Source of the DNA: Novosphingobium sp. KA1
GTDB lineage: Bacteria; Pseudomonadota; Alphaproteobacteria; Sphingomonadales; Sphingomonadaceae
DNA length: 64,000 bases
Assembly: GCF_017309955.1 (NCBI RefSeq)
Contig: NZ_CP021247.1
Span: 3,435,001 to 3,499,000, forward strand
Direction: 5' to 3'
Numbering within the stretch: position 1 is the first letter of the stretch; every line of letters begins with the position of its first letter. The position numbers and the translations under genes are program-made. The notes under the pieces were generated by a model, which was not told the DNA's origin, did not search any database, and saw only the letters and a program-made list of their open reading frames with translations. This document shows, piece after piece, positions 56,825 through 64,000 of this stretch.

Positions 56825-57421
56825 TCAGGCCACCGGCCGCCTTGCGCGAATGGCCTGGGCGAGTGTTCCCTCGTCCAGATAGTCCAGCTCGCCGCCTACC
56901 GGCAGGCCATGGGCCAGCTGCGTGATGCGCACGGCAAGCCCTTCAAGACGCTCGGCAATATAGTGCGCGGTGGTCTGCCCTTCGAGCGTCGCATTCATGG
57001 CGAGCACGACTTCGTCGATGCCGCCTTCCTCGACCCGGCGCAAGAGCTGGTCGATGGTCAGGTCTTCCGGCCGCACCCCGTCGAGCGCCGACAACCGGCC
57101 GCCAAGCACATGATAACGACCGTTGAACAGCCGCGCGCGGTCCAGCGCCCAGAGGTCCGCCACTTCCTCCACCACGCAGAGCGAACCCGCATCGCGGCGC
57201 GGATCGGCGCAGATGCCGCAAGGGTTGGTGGTATCGATGTTGCCGCAGGTCCGGCACTCGACCAGCGCCTCGCGCACGGCGGCAAGCGCATCGACCAGTT
57301 GCACCAGCGAGGTTTCCCGGCGCTTGATGAGCCACAGCACCGCCCGCCGCGCGGAGCGGGGGCCAAGGCCGGGAAGGCGCGACAGCGCGGCGGTAAGCGT
57401 CTCGATCTCTTGCGATGCCAT
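56825..57421 (-). CDS. recR: Recombination protein RecR
   Basis: This 198-residue protein starts at ATG 57421, [20 protein letters not shown]. It has a helix-hairpin-helix ([17 protein letters not shown]), a zinc finger with Cys56, Cys59, Cys68 and Cys71 and a Toprim domain containing [12 protein letters not shown]. With RecF/O it loads RecA on gapped DNA. The open frame to 58132 is a shadow of fmt on the other strand. It is divergent from fmt by 60 bases. Confidence 0.96.
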   Translation of the reverse strand: MASQEIETLTAALSRLPGLGPRSARRAVLWLIKRRETSLVQLVDALAAVREALVECRTCGNIDTTNPCGICADPRRDAGSLCVVEEVADLWALDRARLFNGRYHVLGGRLSALDGVRPEDLTIDQLLRRVEEGGIDEVVLAMNATLEGQTTAHYIAERLEGLAVRITQLAHGLPVGGELDYLDEGTLAQAIRARRPVA

Positions 57422-57481
57422 GGCGGCGGAGATAGGGCCTGCGCAGCCCAAGAGATAGTCCTTCGGAGAATTCCCCACACC

Positions 57482-58390
57482 ATGCGCATCGTTTTCATGG
57501 GAACGCCCGATTTTGCGGTGCCCGCACTCGTCGCGCTGGTCGAGGCCGGGCACGAGGTCGTTGCCGTCTACAGCCAGCCGCCGCGCCCCGGCGGTCGCCG
57601 CGGCAAGGAGCTGACCCCCTCGCCCGTCCACAAGGAAGCCGAGGCCCGCGGGATCGGGGTGCGCCATCCGGTGTCGCTGAAGAGCGCCGAGGAACAGGAA
57701 CAGTTCGCCGCGCTGGGCGCCGACATCGCCATTGTCGCCGCTTACGGCCTGCTGCTGCCGCAGGCGGTGCTCGATGCCCCGCGCCTTGGCTGCCTCAACA
57801 TCCACGCCTCGATCCTGCCGCGCTGGCGCGGGGCGGCGCCGATCCAGCGGGCGATCCTGGCGGGCGATCCCACCACCGGGGTGACGATCATGCAGATGGA
57901 AATCGGGCTCGACACCGGGCCGATGCTGGCGACGCTGCGCACGACGATCGACAGCAAGACCGCCGGTGAACTCACCGCCGAACTGGCCGAAAAGGGCGCG
58001 CAGCTCATGGTCGGCACCCTGCGCGACCTTGCCGTGCACCGCGCCGTCACCCAGCCGGAAGACGGCGTGACGTATGCCAGGAAGATCGACAAGGCCGAAG
58101 CCCGGCTCGACTTCGCGGCTCCCGCCGAGCAAGTGGAGCGCCAGGTGCGCGCCTTCATGCCTGCGCCCGGCGCCTTCTTCGAACTCGATGGCGAGCGCTA
58201 CAAGGTACTCGCCGCCGATCTCGCGGAGGGTTCGGGCACGCCCGGCGAAACGCTCGACGACGTTCTCACCATCGCCTGCGGTGAAGGCGCGATCCGCGTG
58301 ACCCGCATCCAGCGCGCGGGCAAGCCCGCCATGGAAGCGGCGGACCTGCTGCGCGGCCGTCCGGTCGCTGCCGGAACGAGGCTCGCGTGA
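57482..58390 (+). CDS. fmt: Methionyl-tRNA formyltransferase
   Basis: This 302-residue enzyme starts [40 protein letters not shown] is the formyl-donor signature, and LDTGPML is a further conserved site. It formylates the initiator methionyl-tRNA. The stop overlaps the GTG of truA, so fmt and truA are one unit. Length is usual for the enzyme. Confidence 0.97.
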   Translation: MRIVFMGTPDFAVPALVALVEAGHEVVAVYSQPPRPGGRRGKELTPSPVHKEAEARGIGVRHPVSLKSAEEQEQFAALGADIAIVAAYGLLLPQAVLDAPRLGCLNIHASILPRWRGAAPIQRAILAGDPTTGVTIMQMEIGLDTGPMLATLRTTIDSKTAGELTAELAEKGAQLMVGTLRDLAVHRAVTQPEDGVTYARKIDKAEARLDFAAPAEQVERQVRAFMPAPGAFFELDGERYKVLAADLAEGSGTPGETLDDVLTIACGEGAIRVTRIQRAGKPAMEAADLLRGRPVAAGTRLA

Positions 58391-59133
58391 CCCGTTTTGC
58401 CCTCACTCTCGAATTCGACGGCGGGCCCTACATGGGCCTGCAGCGGCAGGTGCACGGGCCCTCGGTGCAGCAGAGCGTCGAGGAAGCGGCCTTTGCGCTG
58501 ACCGGGGAAGTCACCGGCATGCATGCCGCCGGGCGCACCGATGCGGGGGTCCATGCGCTGGGCATGAAAGTGCACATGGACATCGACAAGCCGTTCACGC
58601 CCTTCCAGTTCTCGGAAGGCATGAACGCGCGGCTGCGCCCGCATCCGATCGCGGTGGTCGGCTGCGAGGTGGTGCCGGACGACTGGCACGCCCGCTTCTC
58701 GTGCATCGGCCGCTCGTACATATACCGCATCGCCAACCGCCGCGCCCCGCTCACGGTGGAGCGCGGCAAGGCCTGGCAAGTGCCCAAGCCGCTCGACGAA
58801 ACGGCCATGCACCGCGCCGCGCAAAGGCTGGTGGGGCTGCACGACTTCACCACCTTCCGCTCCACCCATTGCCAGTCGCAGAGCCCGCTCAAGACACTCG
58901 ACCGGCTCGAGGTCCGGCGCGAGGGCGAGATGGTGCTGATCGAGGCCGAGGCGCGCAGCTTCCTGCACCACCAGGTTCGCTCGATGGTCGGCTGCCTCGC
59001 GCTCGTGGGCATGGGCCGCTGGGAGGAAGCGCGGGTTACCGCGGCGCTGGAAGCGCGCAACCGTCAGGCCCTCGGCCTCAATTCGCCGCCAGACGGGCTC
59101 TATTTCGTCAAGGCGACGTATCCCGGGGACTGA
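58387..59133 (+). CDS. truA: tRNA pseudouridine synthase A
   Basis: This 248-residue protein starts with a GTG overlapping the fmt stop (GTGA). [11 protein letters not shown] contains the catalytic aspartate, and [13 protein letters not shown] is the other family motif. It makes pseudouridine at positions 38-40 of tRNA anticodon arms. It is the last gene of this unit. Confidence 0.97.
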   Translation: MTRFALTLEFDGGPYMGLQRQVHGPSVQQSVEEAAFALTGEVTGMHAAGRTDAGVHALGMKVHMDIDKPFTPFQFSEGMNARLRPHPIAVVGCEVVPDDWHARFSCIGRSYIYRIANRRAPLTVERGKAWQVPKPLDETAMHRAAQRLVGLHDFTTFRSTHCQSQSPLKTLDRLEVRREGEMVLIEAEARSFLHHQVRSMVGCLALVGMGRWEEARVTAALEARNRQALGLNSPPDGLYFVKATYPGD

Positions 59134-59303
59134 TCGGGGCCGGCCACGCCCCCGCGCCATACGCCGTCTTGGGGATTTCCCCTGCGCCGACGAGGGTTTG
59201 CCCCAATGGGAGCGCTGACACTTTCCCGGTACCTTCGATCCTGCCGAATGGATGACATCGGCCCGGCCGGTCATGCCCCGCCGGGATTGGGCAGGAGGTG
59301 GCA

Positions 59304-59660
59304 ATGCGGGATCTCATGTTGAAGTACTTTGCCAGCGCGAACGTGCTCGTGCTCAGCGTCGCATTCGTGACCAAGGCCTGGAGCCAGGACCCCTCGCCGC
59401 CCCCGGTTTCGGGCGATGAACGCGATCAGGTGGTCCAGGTCTGCATGGCCGAGGCCAAGGCGCGCGGCGAAAAGCTCGGCGCGCGCGACGTGAGCATGCG
59501 CAAGGTCGAGGATACCGACAAGAAAAGCGACGGCCGCGCCTCGGTGCGCGCCGAAGTCGACGTCGCGATCCCCGACAAGGACGGCAAGCTGAAAATGAAG
59601 AAGATGACCTTCAAGTGCGACACCCGCCACGGCACGGTGACGGCGTTCTCCTACGACTGA
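59304..59660 (+). CDS. Hypothetical exported protein
   Basis: This 118-residue protein starts at ATG 59304, 5 bases after AGGAGG. It has a likely signal sequence or membrane anchor (FASANVLVLSVAFVTKAWS) and then a charged mature part with two cysteines, in VVQVCMAEAKARGEK and MTFKCDTRHGTVT. The two cysteines could form a disulfide. I recognise no family. A strong terminator follows. Confidence 0.65.
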   Translation: MRDLMLKYFASANVLVLSVAFVTKAWSQDPSPPPVSGDERDQVVQVCMAEAKARGEKLGARDVSMRKVEDTDKKSDGRASVRAEVDVAIPDKDGKLKMKKMTFKCDTRHGTVTAFSYD

Positions 59661-59663
59661 CAT

Positions 59664-59693
59664 GAAAAAAGGGAGGCCGCGGCCTCCCTTTTG
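59664..59693 (+). terminator. Rho-independent terminator
   Basis: AAAAGGGAGGCC pairs with GGCCTCCCTTTT around a minimal GC centre. It lies right after the stop at 59660 and has T-rich ends on both strands. Confidence 0.88.
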
Positions 59694-59712
59694 CCTGTTC
59701 GCCGAGGCGCAA

Positions 59713-59864
59713 AGTCCGTTTGGAAATTCGCCAAAAGCGAATTTCGCGGCACCAGCCCACTCCTCCACCCGACCACCCATCGGCAGTATTCTGTGGGTGG
59801 TCGGGTGGGGGAGTGGGCTGGTGCCGCCCTCAAAATCCCCTATCGGGCATTTTTCAAACAGACT
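59713..59864. repeat. 152-bp inverted-repeat element between a gene and cobS
   Basis: The outer ends AGTCCGTTTG and CAAACAGACT are inverted with one mismatch. The inner arms, 32 bases each (59748-59779 and 59794-59825), match with one mismatch, giving a long hairpin with a 14-base loop. It has no coding capacity. It is 9 bases before the cobS stop. It may be a small transposable relic or a processing hairpin; no second copy was seen in this window. Confidence 0.75.
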
Positions 59865-59873
59865 CTCGGGCCA

Positions 59874-60860
59874 TCAGGCCTTGGCGACGACGCTTTCGGG
59901 CAAGTCGGTGCCGAACACGCGCTGGTAGTATTCGGCAACCATCACCCGCTCGGTCTCGTCGCACTTGTTGAGGAACGAGAGGCGGAAGGCAAAGCCCACG
60001 TCTTTGAAGATCGCGGTGTTCTGCGCCCAGGTGATGACGGTGCGCGGGCTCATCACGGTCGAGATGTCGCCGTTCATGAAGCCCTGGCGCGAGAAGTCGG
60101 CGACCTTGACCATGTTGGCGATCGTTGCCGCATCCACCTGCGGCACCTTCTTCGTGACGATTTCCGTCTCGACCGGCTGCGGCAGGTAATTGAGGCCGAC
60201 CACCAGGTTCCAGCGGTCCATCTGGCCCTGGTTGATCTGCTGGGTGCCGTGGTAGAGGCCCGAGGTATCGCCAAGGCCGACGGTATTGGCCGTGGCGAAG
60301 AGGCGGAAGTTCCGGTCCGGGCGGATCACGCGGTTCTGGTCGAGCAGCGTCAGCTTGCCCTCGGTTTCGAGGATGCGCTGGATCACGAACATCACGTCCG
60401 GACGGCCCGCGTCGTATTCGTCGAACACCAGCGCCACCGGGTGCTGGAGCGCCCAGGGCAGCAGGCCTTCGCGGAATTCGGTGACCTGAAGACCGTCACG
60501 CAGGACAATCGCGTCACGGCCGATCAGGTCGATACGGCTGATGTGCGCGTCGAGGTTGATGCGGATGCACGGCCACTTGAGGCGCGCGGCCACCTGCTCG
60601 ATGTGCGTCGACTTGCCGGTGCCATGGTAACCCTGCACCATCACCCGGCGATTGTAGGCAAAGCCCGCCAGGATCGCGAGGGTGGTATCCGGGTCGAAGA
60701 CATAAGTCTCGTCCAGATCAGGCACGCGTTCGTCCGCCACGGAGAAGGCGGGCACCTTCATGTCGATATCGATCCCGAAGGTCTCGCGCACGTCGAGTTC
60801 GATATCGGGGGCGGCCAGCACGGTGGCGTCGCGACTCTCGGCTTTCATGGTCTCAGTCAT
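59874..60860 (-). CDS. cobS: CobS-type AAA+ ATPase (cobaltochelatase subunit)
   Basis: About 328 residues from ATG 60860, [14 protein letters not shown] 60848 is another choice. The P-loop GYHGTGKST is at residues 77-85, and [12 protein letters not shown] is the Walker B part. [20 protein letters not shown] is typical of CobS. With CobT and CobN, it inserts cobalt during aerobic vitamin B12 synthesis, but in this lineage CobS/CobT are often kept without the rest. CobT would be expected directly downstream, and it is not there; instead there is a hairpin element. Confidence 0.92.
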   Translation of the reverse strand: MTETMKAESRDATVLAAPDIELDVRETFGIDIDMKVPAFSVADERVPDLDETYVFDPDTTLAILAGFAYNRRVMVQGYHGTGKSTHIEQVAARLKWPCIRINLDAHISRIDLIGRDAIVLRDGLQVTEFREGLLPWALQHPVALVFDEYDAGRPDVMFVIQRILETEGKLTLLDQNRVIRPDRNFRLFATANTVGLGDTSGLYHGTQQINQGQMDRWNLVVGLNYLPQPVETEIVTKKVPQVDAATIANMVKVADFSRQGFMNGDISTVMSPRTVITWAQNTAIFKDVGFAFRLSFLNKCDETERVMVAEYYQRVFGTDLPESVVAKA

Positions 60861-60925
60861 CGTGCCTAACCGCGTAGACAAGCGGGCGCTGCACCGCAAC
60901 AGGGTTTGAGCACTGCCCCCGCCCG

Positions 60926-61657
60926 TCAGCCGCGAAACTTCGGCGGCAACGCGAAGAGATCGATGAACCGCCCGGCCAGTGCCGGATCGCCGCCGACCTT
61001 GAGCTTGCCCACCGCCTCGCCAAGGCTGCGCTTGCCGTAGAACACCGGCAGGAAATCGGACGCGCTGGCCGCGGTGAAGCGCAGGTCCGGCGCGCTCATG
61101 CCCTCTCCGGCCGGGTGGATGGCAAGCTCACCCCCGCGCAGCCGGGCCGCGAACTTCTGCGCGCCGATGTCGAATTCCACCCAGAGCGAAAGATCGCGCG
61201 CGCGGACCGGATCGATCAGCGCCCGCAGCGACAGCATCAGCGCCACCGGCGTGAACGCCAGCGCCGGATCGTGCCCCGGCGCGCGCAGCCCCCAGCGCAC
61301 CAGCTCCAGCAGCACCGGCTCCAGCCCCTGCCCCCATTCGGTGAGCCCATAGACCTGCACCGAGGCGGGCGGCGCCATGCGGATGCGCCGGACGATGCCC
61401 GAAGCCTCCAATGCCACCAGGCGCTCGGTCAGGACCTTGGCGCTCAGCGTGGGCAGCGCGCCGCGCAGTTCGTTGAAGCGGCGCGGGCCCAGCAGCATCT
61501 CGCGCACGATCAGCAGCGACCAGCGTTCGCCGATGAGTTCCAGCGCCAGCGACGCCCCGCAGGCATCGTCATACCAGCGCCCGTGGCGGGCAGGCGCGGA
61601 GACTGGCGCAGCCCCGGCGCGCTTCGGCGTCACATCAGTTTCATTTAGTAACTTCAT
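60926..61657 (-). CDS. HxlR-type transcriptional regulator with SCP2-like C-terminal domain
   Basis: About 243 residues from ATG 61657. The N-terminal winged HTH has [29 protein letters not shown] and [20 protein letters not shown], all typical of HxlR. The C-terminal part (about residues 140-243, with [17 protein letters not shown]) resembles a sterol carrier protein 2 domain that could sense a hydrophobic ligand. The gene is divergent from a GST gene, and may control the GST/DUF1428/VOC genes. Frame open further upstream is a shadow. Confidence 0.85.
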   Translation of the reverse strand: MKLLNETDVTPKRAGAAPVSAPARHGRWYDDACGASLALELIGERWSLLIVREMLLGPRRFNELRGALPTLSAKVLTERLVALEASGIVRRIRMAPPASVQVYGLTEWGQGLEPVLLELVRWGLRAPGHDPALAFTPVALMLSLRALIDPVRARDLSLWVEFDIGAQKFAARLRGGELAIHPAGEGMSAPDLRFTAASASDFLPVFYGKRSLGEAVGKLKVGGDPALAGRFIDLFALPPKFRG

Positions 61658-61723
61658 GGTTGCTTTTCGTAACCTTGAAGCGCAGCCCATGGCAATAACG
61701 ATTCGCCGCAAGTGCGCCGTTCG

Positions 61724-61746
61724 GGAACGCTTGAATGATCCGTTCC
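61724..61746. promoter_or_regulatory. Inverted repeat GGAACG-N11-CGTTCC, possible HxlR operator
   Basis: GGAACG at 61724-61729 and CGTTCC at 61741-61746 are separated by 11 bases, in the spacer between the HxlR regulator gene and the GST gene. It is 41 bases before the GST start. Regulator binding there is only an inference. The spacing is too short to be the EcfG promoter. Confidence 0.4.
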
Positions 61747-61786
61747 TGAGCGAACTTGTGGTACGATCCTCGATGGGAGACGACAG

Positions 61787-62455
61787 ATGCCCCTGTGCGA
61801 TGACGCGGCAACGGTGATCAGCGGCTTCAGCAACGTGCCGCCGCAAGTGCGCGGACACGTGCGCGACTTGCGCATCCGCTGGGCGCTGGAGGAAATCGGG
61901 CGCGACTACCGGCTCGACCTGATCGACGCGATGGCCCCGCGCAGCGGCGAGTACCGGCAATGGCAGCCCTTCGGCCAGGTCCCCGCCTTCGACGATGGCG
62001 AGATCCGCATGTTCGAAAGCGGCGCGATCCTGCTCTATCTCGGCGAACAGAACGCGCACCTGCTGCCCACGGCCCCGCAAGCGCGCTGGCAGGCGATCAC
62101 CTGGCTGTTTGCCGCCGGCAACTCGGTCGAACCGGCGCTTGCCCACCTTAACGGGCTGGACCTGTTTTTCGCGCAGGAACCCTGGGCGGAGCAGGCCCGT
62201 CCCGGCGCCGTCAAGCAGGCCCGGCGCAAGCTGGCCTCGCTCCAGAAGGCGCTGGGCGAGCGCGCGTGGCTGGCGGGCCCCTTCTCCATCGCCGACGTGC
62301 TGATGGTCACCGTGCTGCGCCTGCTCGACCACACGGATGTCCTCGCCGAGTTCCCGGCCCTTGCCGCCTACAAGGCACGCGGCGAGGCCCGCCCCGCCTT
62401 TGTCCGCGCGCTTGCCGAACAGCTTGAAGCCTACGCCGCCCCCACAGGAGAGTGA
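61787..62455 (+). CDS. Glutathione S-transferase-like protein
   Basis: This 222-residue protein has an N-terminal thioredoxin-like part (VRGHVRDLRIRWALEEIG, then PFGQVPAFDDGEIRMFESGAIL) and a helical C-terminal part ending LEAYAAPTGE. FGQVPAF and ESGAIL are the glutathione-binding segments. The catalytic residue near the N-terminus is not obvious, since the first strand is atypical. GGGAGA is upstream of the ATG. It begins a short run of genes, 20 bases before a DUF1428 gene. Confidence 0.88.
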   Translation: MPLCDDAATVISGFSNVPPQVRGHVRDLRIRWALEEIGRDYRLDLIDAMAPRSGEYRQWQPFGQVPAFDDGEIRMFESGAILLYLGEQNAHLLPTAPQARWQAITWLFAAGNSVEPALAHLNGLDLFFAQEPWAEQARPGAVKQARRKLASLQKALGERAWLAGPFSIADVLMVTVLRLLDHTDVLAEFPALAAYKARGEARPAFVRALAEQLEAYAAPTGE

Positions 62456-62475
62456 GCCCCACAGGAGATACAGCC

Positions 62476-62847
62476 ATGGCCTATGTCGACGGTTTCGTGA
62501 TCCCCGTACCGGTTGCAAGCAAGGACCGGTTCATCGCCCACGCGCGTGAATTCGACGACTATTTCATCGAATATGGCGCCATCCGCGTCTGGGAATGCTG
62601 GGGCGACGACGTTCCCCACGGCAAGCAGACCGATTTCCATCGCGCCGTCGCCGCCAGGGAGGACGAGACGGTCTGCTTCAGCTGGATCGAATGGCCCGAC
62701 AAGAAAACCCGCGACCGCCAGATGGGCCTGCTCGGCGAACTGATGAAAAACGACCCGCGCTTCGACCCGCAGACCAATCCGCCCCCGTTCGACGGCGCCC
62801 GGATGATCTTCGGCGGGTTCCAGCGCGTCGTCGCGGTGGGAGAATGA
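62476..62847 (+). CDS. DUF1428 (YbaA-like) protein
   Basis: This 123-residue protein starts at ATG 62476, MAYVDGFVIPVPVASKDRFI. WECWGDDVPHGKQTDFHRAV and FSWIEWPDKKTRDRQMGLL are typical of the DUF1428 family, which has a ferredoxin-like fold and an unclear function. Its stop overlaps the VOC gene start as ATGA. The segment ends with IFGGFQRVVAVGE. Confidence 0.9.
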   Translation: MAYVDGFVIPVPVASKDRFIAHAREFDDYFIEYGAIRVWECWGDDVPHGKQTDFHRAVAAREDETVCFSWIEWPDKKTRDRQMGLLGELMKNDPRFDPQTNPPPFDGARMIFGGFQRVVAVGE

Positions 62848-63683
62848 CGATGGGCAACCCGGTCGGCAGCTTCATCTGGTACGAGCTTCTCACCAGCGAC
62901 ATCGACGGCGCCGCCGTCTTCTACAAGGCGGTGGTCGGCTGGACGATCTCGGCCGATGCCTATCCTGATGCCGAGGACATGAACTACCGCATGATCGGCC
63001 GCGACGACGGCGGCATGGCCGGCGGTGCGATGGAGATCACGCAGGACATGGCAATGGGCGGCGCCCGCCCTTGCTGGCTGCCCTATCTCGCGGTCGACGA
63101 CGTCGATGCCGAAGTCCATGCGATCGTCGCTGCCGGCGGGCAAGAGCGGCTTCCCGCCTTCGACCTGCCGGTCGGCCGCATCGCCATGGTCGCCGATCCG
63201 CAAGGCGTGCCGATCTACCTGATGAAGCCGGTGTCTCCCGCCGGACAATCACTGTCCAGCGATGGCCAGGAACAGGACAATGCCGGCTCCGTCAGCGATG
63301 TCTTTTCCGCCACCGAGCCCCAGCACGTGCGCTGGAACGAACTCGCCAGCCCCGACCAGGCCGCCTCCATGGCCTTCTATGCCAGGCACTTCGGCTTCAC
63401 GTTCAACGAGAAGATGTCGATGGGCGACATGGGCGACTACTGCTTCATCGGCCACCACGGACAGACGCTCGGCGCGATCATGCAGCGGCAGAGCGACCAG
63501 CAACCGGCAATGTGGCTGTTCTACTTCGGCGTCCCCTCCATAACCGCGGCAAAGGCGGCGATCGAGGCCCATGGCGGAACCGTGCTGATGGGGCCGCACG
63601 AAGTCCCCGGCGGCGAGTGGATCATTGTTGCCATGGACCCGCAAGGGGCAGGTTTCGGTGTTGTCGGACCCAAGGGCGCTTGA
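62844..63683 (+). CDS. Two-domain VOC (glyoxalase-like) protein
   Basis: This 279-residue protein starts at ATG 62844 overlapping the DUF1428 stop; ATG 62850 is a second possibility. Two tandem VOC domains are visible: one from SFIWYELLTSDIDGAAVFYK, with VADPQGVPIYLMKP at its end, and one from VRWNELASPDQAASMAFYAR, with MDPQGAGFGVVGP at its end. Members of this group are often annotated as glyoxalase or bleomycin-resistance-like. The metal ligands are uncertain. Confidence 0.88.
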   Translation: MTMGNPVGSFIWYELLTSDIDGAAVFYKAVVGWTISADAYPDAEDMNYRMIGRDDGGMAGGAMEITQDMAMGGARPCWLPYLAVDDVDAEVHAIVAAGGQERLPAFDLPVGRIAMVADPQGVPIYLMKPVSPAGQSLSSDGQEQDNAGSVSDVFSATEPQHVRWNELASPDQAASMAFYARHFGFTFNEKMSMGDMGDYCFIGHHGQTLGAIMQRQSDQQPAMWLFYFGVPSITAAKAAIEAHGGTVLMGPHEVPGGEWIIVAMDPQGAGFGVVGPKGA

Positions 63684-63771
63684 TGCGGGCAGCCCGTCGA
63701 TCATGGCTTGACGGCGGGCATTTGTTCCATAATTGTTCCATCGAGGACATGGACTGCGAGGAGCACCGGGA

Positions 63772-64000
63772 ATGGCAGACTACACCTTCTACACCAATCC
63801 CATGTCGCGCGGCCAGATCGCCCGCTGGGCCCTCCACGAAGCCGGTGCGAACTACGATCAGGTGATTGTCGAGTGGAAGGAAAAGCCCGCAGGCTTCCTC
63901 GACATCAACCCGATGGGCAAAGTGCCCACGCTTGTCCATCATGCCGATAGCGGCGACCGGGTGGTGACCGAAGCCGCCGCAATCTGCCTCTACCTGGCCG
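63772..64000 (+). CDS. Glutathione S-transferase, 5' part only
   Basis: This frame starts at ATG 63772 with AGGAG upstream and runs off the window edge after about 76 codons. MADYTFYTNPMSRGQIARWA has the GST start with the catalytic Ser/Tyr-like position near NPMSRG. NPMGKVPTLVHHAD is the glutathione-binding loop, and TEAAAICLYLA the usual continuation. It is a second GST gene, 88 bases after the VOC gene, so it may belong to the same group. Confidence 0.9.
   Translation, partial: MADYTFYTNPMSRGQIARWALHEAGANYDQVIVEWKEKPAGFLDINPMGKVPTLVHHADSGDRVVTEAAAICLYLA

Overview
The window reads as chromosomal DNA of a high-GC alphaproteobacterium of the order Sphingomonadales, most likely Novosphingobium or a close relative. 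The family is inferred from gene content and synteny, because there is no rRNA gene to place it. The main clues are an F1 operon in the order atpHAGDC, a split glycine dehydrogenase (gcvPA/gcvPB), a CcrM GANTC methyltransferase, a CobS ATPase, an entericidin gene behind an EcfG-type promoter, and the alphaproteobacterial block pckA / chvI-chvG-hprK-rapZ-EIIA-ptsH. Almost all of the DNA is coding and spacers are short. I saw no tRNA, rRNA, prophage, CRISPR array or intact insertion sequence.

Layout. 1-1.7 kb: end of priA, then ada with a DUF1203 gene. 1.95-6.8 kb: F1 ATP synthase operon with a strong terminator. 6.9-14.7 kb: a GT-C membrane glycosyltransferase, a cpaF ATPase without other pilus genes, an HTH protein, a divergent lysE/argP pair, an EamA exporter, two entericidin-like lipoproteins and a CcdC-like membrane protein. 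14.7-19.6 kb: glycine cleavage genes gcvT, gcvH, gcvPA and gcvPB behind a tandem glycine riboswitch. 19.7-22.5 kb: a Rossmann-fold protein and dgt, whose 5' end is duplicated together with a small transposon-like element. 22.5-26.5 kb: transhydrogenase operon (pntAA, pntAB, pntB) with an unrelated secreted-protein gene inside it. 26.8-34.4 kb: an NtrC-type regulator, folP, ccrM with an extraordinary promoter region, an SDR, rnhB and a lipoprotein sugar dehydrogenase. 34.4-38 kb: GNAT, DUF1285, Nudix, CCA-adding enzyme and a retropepsin-like protease. 38.2-43.9 kb: parC, a ferredoxin, two overlapping cysteine desulfurases and a hydrolase. 44-46.5 kb: a DUF885 protein and a DUF937 protein. 46.6-53.9 kb: pckA, ChvI/ChvG, the PTS regulatory genes and an RNA methyltransferase. 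54-61 kb: META lipoprotein, rmuC, def, recR, fmt, truA and cobS. 61-64 kb: an HxlR regulator divergent from GST, DUF1428, VOC and GST genes.

The most striking non-coding signal is the DNA just upstream of ccrM. It holds 13 GANTC sites, the target of the enzyme encoded next to it, in 177 bp, with most neighbours 9 or 11 bp apart. This suggests a helically phased methylation platform controlling the methylase gene.

A second signal is a 105-bp repeat present twice (13770-13874 and 28307-28411, about 83 percent identical without gaps). Each copy begins with the TAA stop codon of a small exported-protein gene and keeps a hairpin through a paired base change. A third is an identical 589-bp tandem duplication spanning the start of dgt and a 270-bp element with 34-bp terminal inverted repeats.
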